Counted from the stretch's first letter, positions 9,083 to 18,120 are shown. The stretch: 64,000 nt of DNA from Gymnodinialimonas sp. 202GB13-11 (GCF_040932485.1 NZ_JBFRBH010000001.1:2294001-2358000); one strand, 5' to 3'. The notes: generated by a model not told the origin, from the letters alone. Numbers and translations are program-made.

Positions 9083-10558
9083 ATGACCCAACCGCATTAC
9101 CAACTCTTCATCGACGGCGCATGGACCGAAGGCGCGCAGGGCCAGACCATGGCGTCTGAGAACCCAGCAACCGGCGAGCCATGGGCCACTTTCGCCTGCG
9201 CCGCGCCCGAGGATGTCGACCGCGCCATCGCCGCCGCCCGCCGTGCTCTGGATGCGCCGGCATGGCGCGACATGACCCAGACGGCGCGCGGAAAGCTGCT
9301 CTACAAGCTTGCCGATCTTATAGAGGAATATGCGCAGGAAATCGGGCGGATTGAGACGACGGATTCCGGCAAGCTGCTCGCCGAAACGGCCAGCCAATCG
9401 GCTTACGTAGGCGACTACTACCGCTACTACGCGGGCCTTGCCGACAAGATCGAAGGCGCGGTTCTGCCCATCGACAAGCCAGACATGCACGTCTTCACCA
9501 CGCGCCAACCCATCGGCGTGGTCGCGGCCATCGTGCCGTGGAACGCGCAGATGTTCCTGACGGCCACCAAGCTCGGCCCGGCGCTCGCGGCAGGCTGCAC
9601 CGTGGTCTTGAAAGCTTCTGAGATCGCCCCTGCCCCGATGCTGGAATTCGCCAAGCTCATCGAAGCCGCAGGCTTCCCACCCGGCGTCGTCTCCGTCATT
9701 ACCGGCGACGCCGAGAACTGCGCCATCCCGTTGACACTTCACCCGGACGTGGATCGCATCGCCTTCACCGGCGGGCCCGAAACGGCCCGCCACGTCGTGC
9801 GCAATTCCGCTGAAAACTTCGCCGTTACGACGCTTGAACTGGGCGGAAAATCCCCCATCCTCGTCTTCGATGACGCAGATCTGGATGGCGCCGCCAACGG
9901 CCTCATCGCCGGAAACTTCGGCGCGTCGGGCCAAAGTTGCGTCGCCGGATCGCGCGGCCTGATCCACCGCCCCATCCTCGACGCGCTTGCCGCCAAGATC
10001 GAAGAGAAGATGACCGATGTCCGCGTAGGCGACCCGCTAGAGGCCACAACCCATATCGGCCCCCTCTGCACCAACGCGCAGGTCGAAACGATCAAGACGA
10101 CCCTCGCCAAATCCACCGAACAGGGGGCCACCATTCGCTTCGGCGGCGCGCCCCTCGACCGACCGGGCAACTACATGGCGCCCACCCTCGTCGAATGCGC
10201 GGGCGCCGAGACCGAGACGCTGAAAGTCGAGATGTTCGGCCCCGTCATGTCGCTTCTGCCATTCGACACGGAGGAGGAAGCCATCGCGCTGGCCAATGCC
10301 ACGCCCTTCGGCCTCGGCTCAGGCGTGTTCACGCAAAACGTCGCCCGCGCCCATCGCGTCTCGTCACGCCTGAAGGCTGGCATCTGCTGGGTGAACACCT
10401 ACCGCGCCGTCTCGCCCATCGCGCCCTTCGGCGGGTTCAACCAATCGGGCTATGGGCGCGAGGCAGGCGTCGAGGCGATCCTCGACTACACCCGCACCAA
10501 GACGACGTGGATCAACACGTCCGATGCGCCTATGGCGAATCCGTTTGTGATGCGGTGA
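9083..10558 (+). CDS. NAD(P)-dependent aldehyde dehydrogenase
   Basis: The 491-residue protein has the usual ALDH layout: IVPWNAQMF with the oxyanion asparagine, general base glutamate in TTLELGGKSPILVF, and catalytic cysteine in FGASGQSCVAGSR. The C-terminal region includes PFGGFNQSGYGRE. The length is standard. As the last gene of the four-gene operon, it probably oxidises an aldehyde released by the monooxygenase or hydrolase. The substrate class cannot be read from sequence. Confidence 0.93.
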   Translation: MTQPHYQLFIDGAWTEGAQGQTMASENPATGEPWATFACAAPEDVDRAIAAARRALDAPAWRDMTQTARGKLLYKLADLIEEYAQEIGRIETTDSGKLLAETASQSAYVGDYYRYYAGLADKIEGAVLPIDKPDMHVFTTRQPIGVVAAIVPWNAQMFLTATKLGPALAAGCTVVLKASEIAPAPMLEFAKLIEAAGFPPGVVSVITGDAENCAIPLTLHPDVDRIAFTGGPETARHVVRNSAENFAVTTLELGGKSPILVFDDADLDGAANGLIAGNFGASGQSCVAGSRGLIHRPILDALAAKIEEKMTDVRVGDPLEATTHIGPLCTNAQVETIKTTLAKSTEQGATIRFGGAPLDRPGNYMAPTLVECAGAETETLKVEMFGPVMSLLPFDTEEEAIALANATPFGLGSGVFTQNVARAHRVSSRLKAGICWVNTYRAVSPIAPFGGFNQSGYGREAGVEAILDYTRTKTTWINTSDAPMANPFVMR

Positions 10559-10581
10559 GTTACATCCGACAGGGGGATGAT

Positions 10582-10668
10582 TGGTGCGGTCGAGAAGACT
10601 CGAACTTCCACGGGAGTTACCCCACAGCGACCTCAACGCTGCGCGTCTACCAATTCCGCCACGACCGC
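10582..10668 (-). tRNA. tRNA-Leu, anticodon GAG
   Basis: Read on the minus strand, a seven-base acceptor stem starting GCGGTCG pairs with CGACCGC, followed by discriminator A and an encoded CCA. The D arm holds TGGCGGAATTGGTAGACGC as in bacterial tRNA-Leu. The anticodon loop is TTGAGGT between CAGCG and CGCTG, giving GAG. A long variable arm (TGGGGTAACTCCC) and GTTCGAGTC follow. The total of 87 bases including CCA fits a class II leucine tRNA. Confidence 0.96.
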
Positions 10669-10763
10669 ACGTGATCAGGTAGTGCGCCGCTCTCTAGCTG
10701 GTCCGCTCTCGCTTGTGAAGGGGGCGAACGATGCGGGGCCGCACTTTTTTCATCGCCTGCATT

Positions 10764-10796
10764 GAAATGAAAACGGCGCGCCGAAAAGGCGCGCCG
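10764..10796 (-). terminator. Rho-independent terminator of the peptidoglycan-binding-domain gene
   Basis: A nine-base perfect stem, CGGCGCGCC-GAAAA-GGCGCGCCG (10774-10796), is followed on the minus strand by TTTTCATTTC. It lies 20 bases after the stop codon of the minus-strand gene. Confidence 0.8.
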
Positions 10797-10816
10797 CTCA
10801 GGTCATTGGGGTTCGT

Positions 10817-12427
10817 TTACTGCTGAACCTGGAACTGCTGCACGGCCCCAAGCGCGGTGATGTTCGGCTCCTGCGAAATCAGCGGCTCAAGCGCGGGCTC
10901 GTTCCCGGCGGGCGCAGGTGTGGGCACCTGAACCGGGGCGGGCTGCACACCAGCCACCTGCTGCGGCGCGGGGGCCACAGCTTGCGGCGCGATGGTCGGC
11001 GCAGGTGCAACAGCTTGTGGGGCGAATGTCGCAGCGCCGGGGATCACAGGAACCTGCGGCTGAAGCGCGGTCGGCGTCGGCTGAAGCTGACCGCCAAAGG
11101 TCACGGCCACAGCCTGACGGATCAGCGGCAGGCGACCGGCATCGGACGGACTGAACACAGCCGGTGCACCAGCGGCCAACGCATTCAGCGAGGCGTCATA
11201 CCATTCGTGCGCGCGATGCTCATCCTGCGTGACGCCAAAGCCTTCGCGCAGGTGGTGGCCCAGAAGCTCGCCATAGGCAGGCTCACCGGAGGCGACGAGG
11301 ATCAGGGCAGAACCCATGGCCATCTGCATGTCATCGGCACCATAGCCGACACCGAGGCAGACACGCGCGGTTGCGGCCAGTTCGGCCTGCGGAATGCCGG
11401 TGGTGATCGCAAAGCCCTGCGCGGCGGCAGTCGCCTGCTGCGGGCTAACAATGCCCACAAGGCTGGCTTGCGCGGAAACCGCTTCCGAGAAGCCCTGGCA
11501 TTGCACCGAGATCTGCTCATAGGTCATGCCGACAATTGCTTCGGTCAGGTCATGGCCCTGGTTCACGGCACTGGCGCGTGCCGTGCAGAACTGCTCGGAC
11601 AAAGCGAAGCCAGGGTTGGACAGGTTGCCAAGGGTCATCATGCCGCCATTGGCCTGGCCCTGAAGGGCGACGGCGTCACAGCGCGACGAGAGAACGGGGG
11701 CGTCAGAAGCCCCGGCGAAGAGGTTCGGAACCTCTGTCGCACCACTGGCCGATGCAGTCGTGACAGGGGCACCGCCCTCGGGCACCACGGTGGTGGTGGC
11801 TGGATTAACGATAACGGTGGTGGTCGACCCGCCTGGATTGCCCGCTACTGTGGGGCCTGTCGTACCGTTCAGCACGTCACGATAAGCAACCAAAAGCGGC
11901 GCGCCGGTCAGGCCACCCGATTGCGCGGCCCCACCATTGGTGGCCCAAAGATAAGCGCCGATCAGGTACTGCGCCTGCGGCTCGGGGAAAGAGCGGCCGT
12001 TGACGGGATACCCCAAAGCGGCCTGATAGCGCTCCACGGCGGCGCGGGTGGCCGGGCCAACCTGGCCGTCCACGAATCCGGCGTCGAAGCCGAAATAGTT
12101 CAGCGCCGTTTGCACCTGACGGCCCGCTTCCGTTGCGGGGATCGCCGGGCGTGGCGGGTTATAGGTGGCCTGCGGGCGCGGCTGCGACGGCGGGCGCGGT
12201 GTGGCGGCGGGCGGCTGACCCTGTGGGGGCGGCGCGGGGCGGATCACCTGCGGCGGGCGCTGTGGCTGTTGCGAGGCTGCAATCCCGCCAAGGATGGCTC
12301 CACCCAGCAGAAGGCCGCCAATCAGGCCGCGCGCATCGTCAACCTGCGCTTGGGCAGGGGCCGAGGCGATGGGGGTTAAGGCAATCGCTGCAATAAGCGA
12401 CGTTGTGGTCAAATACTTCGAAAACAT
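10817..12427 (-). CDS. Secreted protein with one peptidoglycan-binding domain
   Basis: The 536-residue protein has a signal peptide (cleavage near residue 27, SAPAQA), a Gly-rich hydrophobic segment, a Pro/Gln-rich linker (about 55-105), and a PG_binding_1 domain (about 110-165) with LNYFGFDAGFVDGQVGPATR. A larger alpha-helical region of unknown family follows, then a C-terminal Pro/Ala/Gln-rich tail. Placement in the periplasm or at the cell wall is likely. The middle region, with conserved-looking cysteines and MGSALILVASGEPAYGELLGHH, may be enzymatic or a binding module, but I do not recognise it. No partner gene is adjacent. Confidence 0.75.
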   Translation of the reverse strand: MFSKYLTTTSLIAAIALTPIASAPAQAQVDDARGLIGGLLLGGAILGGIAASQQPQRPPQVIRPAPPPQGQPPAATPRPPSQPRPQATYNPPRPAIPATEAGRQVQTALNYFGFDAGFVDGQVGPATRAAVERYQAALGYPVNGRSFPEPQAQYLIGAYLWATNGGAAQSGGLTGAPLLVAYRDVLNGTTGPTVAGNPGGSTTTVIVNPATTTVVPEGGAPVTTASASGATEVPNLFAGASDAPVLSSRCDAVALQGQANGGMMTLGNLSNPGFALSEQFCTARASAVNQGHDLTEAIVGMTYEQISVQCQGFSEAVSAQASLVGIVSPQQATAAAQGFAITTGIPQAELAATARVCLGVGYGADDMQMAMGSALILVASGEPAYGELLGHHLREGFGVTQDEHRAHEWYDASLNALAAGAPAVFSPSDAGRLPLIRQAVAVTFGGQLQPTPTALQPQVPVIPGAATFAPQAVAPAPTIAPQAVAPAPQQVAGVQPAPVQVPTPAPAGNEPALEPLISQEPNITALGAVQQFQVQQ

Positions 12428-12513
12428 AAGAATCTCTCCGGGGCAGCAGAAGGGGTAATCTCTCTCATATACACGGTATCAGCCGAATCGCCGAATCCAG
12501 ATGGGGGAAAACC

Positions 12514-13002
12514 CTACTTCGCCAGCACCCGCCGCCGCACCAGCAGGATGGCGAGGGCAAGGGCCACCAGACAAATGATCCAAAGCCCCATCATCGGCAC
12601 CTCCCCGAACAGCAACCGGTTCAACCGCCGCCCCGGCAGCAGCGTCAACAGCCCCGCTAAAGCCAGCCCCTGCCAATAAAGCGCCCTCATCTCCGCCCCG
12701 TGCTTTGCGCGCTGGCCCCGCCAAAGGGCGGCCAACCCTACGGAAAGGCTCCACAAAGCCCAAAGGGAGAGGAGATGGATCGGCCCGAAAGGCCCGATCA
12801 GCGGAAACAGAGAGGCCGGGATAAGCAGACCGGAGATCGCCAAGACACCCATCACGAACACCCAAAGAGCCCCTGCCCCGTGATGCAGCCAATCCCGGCT
12901 GTGCCGGAAGATCGCCACCGGCCCCAGCGTGATTGCCGCCAACGCCGCCCCGATATGGACGCGCACTGCCAAGGGGGCCTCAGTCACTATCGCCCAGTCC
13001 AT
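12514..13002 (-). CDS. DUF2306 membrane protein, copy 1
   Basis: This 162-residue protein has four to five hydrophobic helices. Motifs include VHIGAALAAITLGPVAI, DWLHHGAGALWV, GPIHLLSLWALWSL and LPGRRLNRLLFG, typical of DUF2306. It starts at an ATG overlapping the stop of the next upstream gene (ATGA), a close paralogue, so the two are translated together. The conserved histidines in helices could bind heme or metal, but no function is established. It is divergent from a membrane LytTR regulator. Confidence 0.8.
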   Translation of the reverse strand: MDWAIVTEAPLAVRVHIGAALAAITLGPVAIFRHSRDWLHHGAGALWVFVMGVLAISGLLIPASLFPLIGPFGPIHLLSLWALWSLSVGLAALWRGQRAKHGAEMRALYWQGLALAGLLTLLPGRRLNRLLFGEVPMMGLWIICLVALALAILLVRRRVLAK

Positions 13003-13493
13003 CACGCCAATGCCCCCGCACGCGGGCGGCGGTTCAGGTGGTAGAGGGCGACAGCCACAGCAACCGCGCCAATCAGCCAAAGACCCAACTCATCCCGACC
13101 GCCAAAGACTACCGCGTTCATCCGTCGTCCCGGCAGGAAATTGAACGTCCCAGCAACCAGAAGGCCGTACCAATAAAGGTTCCGAAACACGATATGATGC
13201 GCCCAGTATCGACCCTGCACCGCATGGCGCACACCCACCCAAAGCGACCAGAGCGTCAAAACCGCCAGCGCGTGGATCGGGCTGAGCGGACCGATCAGGG
13301 CAAATTCACGGATCCCGAACGACGACAAGGCCAGCGCGGCCATTGCCAGCACCCAGACATAGCCGGTGATCCTGTGCAGCCGATCGCGCCGTTTGCGCAA
13401 CAGCACGAATGGACCAAGGACAATCGAGATCAACGCGCAGGCAACATGAACCTGGATCACCGGATCAGCGGTCGTCAGGGGGGAGAGGGTCAT
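13002..13493 (-). CDS. DUF2306 membrane protein, copy 2
   Basis: The 163-residue protein is a paralogue of its downstream neighbour. It shares VHVACALISIVLGPFVL, DRLHRITGYVWV, GPLSPIHALAVLTLWSLWVG, RNLYWYGLLVAGT and LPGRRMNAVVFGG. ATG 13493 follows GGAGG by six bases; a much longer open frame upstream is opposite the LytTR gene and was not used. Four to five membrane helices are predicted by eye. The pair probably forms a heteromeric or duplicated membrane unit controlled by the divergent regulator 45 bases away. Confidence 0.8.
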   Translation of the reverse strand: MTLSPLTTADPVIQVHVACALISIVLGPFVLLRKRRDRLHRITGYVWVLAMAALALSSFGIREFALIGPLSPIHALAVLTLWSLWVGVRHAVQGRYWAHHIVFRNLYWYGLLVAGTFNFLPGRRMNAVVFGGRDELGLWLIGAVAVAVALYHLNRRPRAGALA

Positions 13494-13538
13494 CGGGGCC
13501 TCCAAGTTGTGGCAGGGATGTTCGCATTGGGGTAAGCA

Positions 13539-14360
13539 ATGGCAGCGGGTCGCATTTGGCCCAACAATGCTTACGCAAACGGCAGGCCAGACTTCGTGAA
13601 CGACACCCAATCGCAATCCGCGCTTCGTGAATGGCGGACGCTTGTGACGCGCCCGGTGACATGGGTGGTCATGGCCTCCATCGCGGCTTTGCTCACGATC
13701 ATCGGCCCGTTCGAGACGCTGACCCGGCTGAGCCTTGCGCCGCGCTTTGCCTATTGGCTGGCGATGGTTGTGCTGACCTATTCGGTGGGTTTCGCGGCCA
13801 ATGCGATAGTGAGGCGCTGGGTATCCGGTCAGAATGTGGTGATCCGTGTTTTGAGTGTCGGCCTTGCTACGGGCCTTGGCATTACGCCGGTGGTGACCGC
13901 GCTGAACTACCTGACCTTCGGCTACATTCCCGGCCCCGATGACTGGCCGCTGATCCTTGTGCAATTCTTCGCAACAGCCCTGATCGTGACGATCATATTC
14001 GAGGTCTTGACCCCACCCGCCTCGGAGGCCACGGAACAACGCCCGCCTGCCCTGCTCGACCGCTTGCCACTCGAAAAACGCGGCCCGCTCCTGTCGCTCT
14101 CGTCCGAGGATCACTACACCCGCATCCGCACCGCCAAGGGCGAAGAGATGGTCCTGATCCGCCTTGCCGATGCGATCCGAGAGGCCGCGCCAACGCCGGG
14201 CCTGCAAGTGCACCGCTCGCACTGGATTGCGCTGGCCGCCGTGAATGCCGCACGGCGTGACGGAGATCGGGCCATCGTAACCCTCTCAGACACAAGCGAA
14301 ATTCCAGTCAGCCGCGCCAACGTGCCCGCGATAAAGGAGGCGGGGCTTCTGCCCCGGTAA
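13539..14360 (+). CDS. Membrane-anchored LytTR-family transcriptional regulator
   Basis: The 273-residue protein has four membrane helices (about 40-170) and a C-terminal LytTR DNA-binding domain (about 185-273) with LLSLSSEDHYTRI, LQVHRSHWIALAAV and EIPVSRANVPAI. There is no receiver domain, so it senses through its membrane part or by protein contact. A GTG at 13596 (residue 20) is an alternative start that would remove a non-conserved-looking leader. Being divergent from the DUF2306 pair suggests a LytTR regulatory system with these membrane proteins as target or inhibitor. lipB follows after three bases. Confidence 0.85.
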   Translation: MAAGRIWPNNAYANGRPDFVNDTQSQSALREWRTLVTRPVTWVVMASIAALLTIIGPFETLTRLSLAPRFAYWLAMVVLTYSVGFAANAIVRRWVSGQNVVIRVLSVGLATGLGITPVVTALNYLTFGYIPGPDDWPLILVQFFATALIVTIIFEVLTPPASEATEQRPPALLDRLPLEKRGPLLSLSSEDHYTRIRTAKGEEMVLIRLADAIREAAPTPGLQVHRSHWIALAAVNAARRDGDRAIVTLSDTSEIPVSRANVPAIKEAGLLPR

Positions 14361-14363
14361 GCC

Positions 14364-15026
14364 ATGGTCGAATGGATCACCTCCGACGCGCTAGTCCCCT
14401 ATGACGTTGCAGTGTCCGAGATGGAGGCGCGCGCCGACGCCATCGCGCGTGGCGAGGCGGGTGAGGCCGTATGGCTACTGGAACACCCACCGCTCTACAC
14501 CGCCGGAACGTCCGCCAAGCGCGAGGATTTGAAGGACCCCGACCGCTTCCCCGTCTACGACACGCGGCGCGGCGGGCAATACACCTATCACGGGCCGGGA
14601 CAACGCGTGGCCTATGTGATGCTCGACCTCAACACGCGCGGCCGCGACATTCGCAAATACGTGGAAACGCTGGAAAACTGGGTCATCACGGCGCTGGCCG
14701 AGTTCAACGTGAAGGGCGAAATTCGCCAAGGCCGCGTCGGCGTCTGGGTCGAACGGCCCGAGAAAGCCCCCCTGCCCGACGGTTCCTCCCGCGAAGACAA
14801 GATCGCCGCCATTGGCGTGCGCATCCGCAAATGGGTCAGCTTCCACGGCATCTCGATCAATCTCGAGCCTGACCTGAGCCATTTTGACGGCATCGTTCCC
14901 TGCGGGATCGAAGGCCACGGGGTGACGTCCCTCGTCGATCTGGGCCTGCCAGTGACGATGAACGACCTCGATCTGGCCCTCAAACGCAGCTTTGACGCGG
15001 TTTTTCAGGCCCCTTCAGGCGCGTAA
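14364..15026 (+). CDS. lipB: Octanoyl-[ACP]:protein N-octanoyltransferase
   Basis: LipB moves octanoyl from acyl carrier protein to lipoyl domains of dehydrogenase complexes and the H protein, the first step of lipoate biosynthesis. The 220-residue protein has [17 protein letters not shown], a lysine region [18 protein letters not shown], and the catalytic cysteine in [14 protein letters not shown]. The length is normal. It begins three bases after the LytTR gene and may share its transcript, though the functions are unrelated. Confidence 0.95.
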   Translation: MVEWITSDALVPYDVAVSEMEARADAIARGEAGEAVWLLEHPPLYTAGTSAKREDLKDPDRFPVYDTRRGGQYTYHGPGQRVAYVMLDLNTRGRDIRKYVETLENWVITALAEFNVKGEIRQGRVGVWVERPEKAPLPDGSSREDKIAAIGVRIRKWVSFHGISINLEPDLSHFDGIVPCGIEGHGVTSLVDLGLPVTMNDLDLALKRSFDAVFQAPSGA

Positions 15027-15261
15027 ACGTGCACAATATTGCCTGAATCCAAGGGCCGCTGATCGCCTGCGCCAATTTTACCCACCCGATCTTCACACAA
15101 GCGCGAGATGTCGCGTTGATCCGTATACAAGGGCGCACTAAACCGTCCCCTAATAGACTCGATTTCGGGACCTATCGTGGTGCCGAAGCGCCAGACCAGC
15201 CAGCCGCCCTTCAGACGGGCGCAGGCATCAAAGCGCGATAAGACGCGAACAGGAGACGACC

Positions 15262-17163
15262 ATGGCAGACGCCACGCTCTCAGGGCACGAGGGACACGAC
15301 CGCCCGAACTTCTTTGTTCGGTGGTTCATGTCCACCAACCACAAAGACATTGGTATCCTTTACCTCTTCACCGCAGGCCTTGTCGGCCTCGTGTCGGTGG
15401 CTTTCACCGTCTACATGCGGATGGAGCTGATGGAACCGGGTGTGCAGTACATGTACATCCCGTTCGAAGCCGGTGTTGACGGCGTTCAATCCATTTTCGC
15501 CAGCCTGGGTGAGGCTTTGGCGGCTGCTGGCGGGGGCACGAACGCCTTCGCGGATCAGCTTTCCAGTCTTGAGGGCACGCTGACCAGCGCAGCGCAAACC
15601 ATTGATGGCGAAGCCATGGTGGTGGTCGAAGGCGGCCTGCGAGCCGAAACGGTTGCGGCGTTTGAGACCATGATCGCAAGCGCCAACCCTGCAGAAGCCC
15701 AGGCTTTGTTGGGCGCAATGGACCAGTTGGACGGCAACCCCGACGGCCACCTGTGGAACGTGATGATCACGGGCCACGGCGTTTTGATGATGTTCTTCGT
15801 CGTTATCCCCGCCCTCTTCGGCGGCTTCGGCAACTACTTCATGCCGCTGATGATCGGCGCGCCTGACATGGCGTTTCCGCGCCTGAACAACCTGTCCTAC
15901 TGGATGTATGTCGCGGGCACCTCGCTGGCCTTCTGCGCCACGTTCATCGACGGCGGGGCCGGCCCGGGCTGGACCTTCTATCCGCCGATCTCGGCTCAAG
16001 GGGTTGAGACCTCTCGCGCGGTGGACTTTGCGATTTTCGCCATCCACGTCTCGGGTGCGTCGTCGATCCTCGGCTCGATCAACTTCATCACCACCTTCCT
16101 GAACATGCGCGCCCCCGGCATGACGCTGCACAAAGTGCCGCTCTTTGCCTGGTCCGTTTTCGTCACGGCATGGCTGCTTCTGCTGTCGCTGCCGGTTCTG
16201 GCGGGTGCCATCACCATGCTGCTGACCGACCGCAACTTCGGCACGGCCTTCTTCGATCCGGCCGGTGGCGGGGACCCGATCCTGTTCCAGCACATCTTCT
16301 GGTTCTTCGGTCACCCCGAGGTTTACATCGTGATCCTGCCCGCGTTCGGCGTGATCTCCCACGTTGTGGCGACCTTCTCCAAGAAGCCGATCTTCGGCTA
16401 CCTGCCGATGGTCTACGCGCTGGTGGCAATCGGTGGTCTGGGCTTCGTCGTGTGGGCGCACCACATGTACACGGTCGGCATGACGCTGACGCAGCAGGCC
16501 TACTTCATGGTGGCTACGATGGTGATCGCGGTGCCCACGGGCATCAAGATCTTCTCGTGGATCGCAACGATGTGGATGGGTTCGGTGACGTTCAAGACGC
16601 CGATGCTGTTCGCCATCGGCTTTATCTTCCTTTTCACGCTGGGTGGTACAACCGGCATCATCCTGTCTCAGGCTGGCGTCGACCGGGCCTATCACGACAC
16701 CTACTACGTCGTGGCTCACTTCCACTATGTGATGAGCCTTGGAGCTGTGTTCGGTATCTTCGCCGCCGTCTACTACTGGATGGCCAAGATGTCGGGGCGT
16801 CAGTACCCCGAATGGGCCGGTAAGCTGCACTTCTACGTGTTCTTCATCGGGGCCAACCTGACGTTCTTCCCGCAGCACTTCCTGGGCCGTCAAGGCATGC
16901 CACGCCGTTACATCGACTATCCGGAGGCCTTCGCGCTCTGGAACTGGTGGTCGTCCGTGGGTGCGTTCATGTCCTTCGCATCGTTCATCTTCTTCATCGG
17001 CATCGTGTTCTACACACTGGCCGCTGGCCGTCGCGTGACCGAGCCCGCCTATTGGGGCGATCACGCCGATACGCTTGAATGGACCCTGCCCAACCCGCCG
17101 CCGGAGCACACCTTTGAGGAGCTTCCGACGCGTGAGATGTGGGACAAGCAACCAAACCACTAA
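15262..17163 (+). CDS. ctaD: Cytochrome c oxidase subunit I (aa3-type) with an enlarged helix I-II loop
   Basis: This is the catalytic heme-copper subunit, with 12 helices in the cytoplasmic membrane. Ligands are visible: H172 and H488 for heme a, H486 for heme a3, and H351, H400 and H401 for CuB, with Y355 crosslink, E353, K429, and D202 of the D channel. The C-terminus has the standard [10 protein letters not shown] and [18 protein letters not shown]. Between [14 protein letters not shown] and GHLWNVMIT there are about 98 residues (65-162), where Rhodobacter has about 17. The extra segment is Ala/Gly/Glu-rich and helical-looking. Two near-invariant positions also differ: G171 (usually Tyr) and M197 (usually His). 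An ATG preceded by GGAG supports the start. The next gene overlaps its stop codon. Confidence 0.96.
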   Translation: MADATLSGHEGHDRPNFFVRWFMSTNHKDIGILYLFTAGLVGLVSVAFTVYMRMELMEPGVQYMYIPFEAGVDGVQSIFASLGEALAAAGGGTNAFADQLSSLEGTLTSAAQTIDGEAMVVVEGGLRAETVAAFETMIASANPAEAQALLGAMDQLDGNPDGHLWNVMITGHGVLMMFFVVIPALFGGFGNYFMPLMIGAPDMAFPRLNNLSYWMYVAGTSLAFCATFIDGGAGPGWTFYPPISAQGVETSRAVDFAIFAIHVSGASSILGSINFITTFLNMRAPGMTLHKVPLFAWSVFVTAWLLLLSLPVLAGAITMLLTDRNFGTAFFDPAGGGDPILFQHIFWFFGHPEVYIVILPAFGVISHVVATFSKKPIFGYLPMVYALVAIGGLGFVVWAHHMYTVGMTLTQQAYFMVATMVIAVPTGIKIFSWIATMWMGSVTFKTPMLFAIGFIFLFTLGGTTGIILSQAGVDRAYHDTYYVVAHFHYVMSLGAVFGIFAAVYYWMAKMSGRQYPEWAGKLHFYVFFIGANLTFFPQHFLGRQGMPRRYIDYPEAFALWNWWSSVGAFMSFASFIFFIGIVFYTLAAGRRVTEPAYWGDHADTLEWTLPNPPPEHTFEELPTREMWDKQPNH

Positions 17164-17645
17164 TGCGCTGGTTTGAGACCACAGCACTGATCTGGATAGG
17201 CGCCCTCATCGGGGGCGCCTATTTTCTATGGACGGAGGCCGGGGCGAATTGGCTGATACAGTCACCTATCGAACGGGCCTTTCACGACACCACCTACATT
17301 GCTGCGCACCAATATTATATGAGACAGCTTCTGCTCATCCTCATCGGTGGGGCGGCTGTTTACGGTGCCATCCTGTGGTTGGGCGGCGCCGCGTTGCGGA
17401 GCATCGCGACTATCGCGGCCATTCTGTGGGGAGCAGCCCTCTGTCTGATGGTCCTTCCACAGCACATCTTCGCGGGAACGGGTATGCCCCGCCGCTATAT
17501 CGACGCGCCTGAAACCATTGTGACTTGGTACTCCGTCGCCAACATCGCCAGCCTGCTGGCAGTGCTTTGTGCCGCTTTTCTGCTTGTCCTACTGGCCATC
17601 GCGGTGGTGCAAAAGCTGCGCGAAGGCGGTCGGGCCATCACATGA
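17163..17645 (+). CDS. COX1 C-terminus-like mini membrane protein 1
   Basis: The 160-residue protein starts with an ATG overlapping the ctaD stop by one base. It has four hydrophobic helices, and its sequence follows ctaD helices IX-XII: ERAFHDTTYIAAH matches [13 protein letters not shown], and [20 protein letters not shown] matches [20 protein letters not shown]. Spacing between these motifs is 58 residues here and 59 in CtaD. H49 lines up with heme a3 ligand H486. The position of heme a ligand H488 is Tyr51. R110/R111 keep the propionate-contacting pair. It looks like a diverged, retained partial duplicate of ctaD. Role unknown: assembly factor, regulatory subunit or heme-handling protein are possibilities. 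Confidence 0.85.
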   Translation: MRWFETTALIWIGALIGGAYFLWTEAGANWLIQSPIERAFHDTTYIAAHQYYMRQLLLILIGGAAVYGAILWLGGAALRSIATIAAILWGAALCLMVLPQHIFAGTGMPRRYIDAPETIVTWYSVANIASLLAVLCAAFLLVLLAIAVVQKLREGGRAIT

Positions 17646-18115
17646 TGCCAATGGCACGCACGTTTCTGAACGCCGCCCTTTTCGCAGGGTTCGCCTTCGT
17701 CCTTTGGGGAATAATCTCGGACCTATCCGGCATTCGGGTCAGCCAGGCCACAGACGAAGGAACCTACGAGGATGCCTACTATGTCGTCGCCCACGTGCAT
17801 TTGATTATGGGCATCTTAACGGCTCTTGCACTGCCAGGGTTGAGCCACCTGTTTGTCCTGCGCAAGGCCGCCCGCGTCTGGATGCTATATGCAAGCTATG
17901 CCTGCCTGTTTCTCAGCCTTGCTGGTATGCTCCTCTGGGCCCATCCTGAATGGATTCTGGGCGATCCGGGGCCATGGCGTTACACCGATTACTCGAACCT
18001 TGCCAACCGCTTCGCTGCCGTTACCTTCACAGGCGTGGCGATGGTTCTGACCGCCAGCGTCACCAGCCTAACCTTGGCTATTCTTGAACTGATCCACCGC
18101 CGCAAATCGACCTGA
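17642..18115 (+). CDS. COX1 C-terminus-like mini membrane protein 2
   Basis: The 157-residue protein has an ATG that overlaps the previous stop (ATGA). Four hydrophobic helices parallel CtaD IX-XII. The segment EDAYYVVAHVHLIMG matches [15 protein letters not shown] and keeps both histidines (H51 and H53) that bind heme a3 and heme a in CtaD. The later loop is degenerate: GPWRYTDYSNLANR in place of [14 protein letters not shown]. It is more diverged than mini protein 1 but the same type. The CuB ligands lie in helices it lacks, so it cannot be an oxidase on its own. ATG 17645 or 17651 could also serve as start. Confidence 0.82.
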   Translation: MMPMARTFLNAALFAGFAFVLWGIISDLSGIRVSQATDEGTYEDAYYVVAHVHLIMGILTALALPGLSHLFVLRKAARVWMLYASYACLFLSLAGMLLWAHPEWILGDPGPWRYTDYSNLANRFAAVTFTGVAMVLTASVTSLTLAILELIHRRKST

Positions 18116-18120
18116 CGACA

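Noticed and set aside
13494-14222. A long N-terminal extension of the second DUF2306 gene, opposite the LytTR gene
   Set aside because: The extension is low-complexity and antisense to a real gene, while ATG 13493 has a good GGAGG site and starts at the family boundary.
15280-17187. A 635-codon open frame on the strand opposite ctaD
   Set aside because: It mirrors the codon bias of ctaD, has a His/Gln/Asp-rich composition without domains, and lies wholly over an obvious gene.
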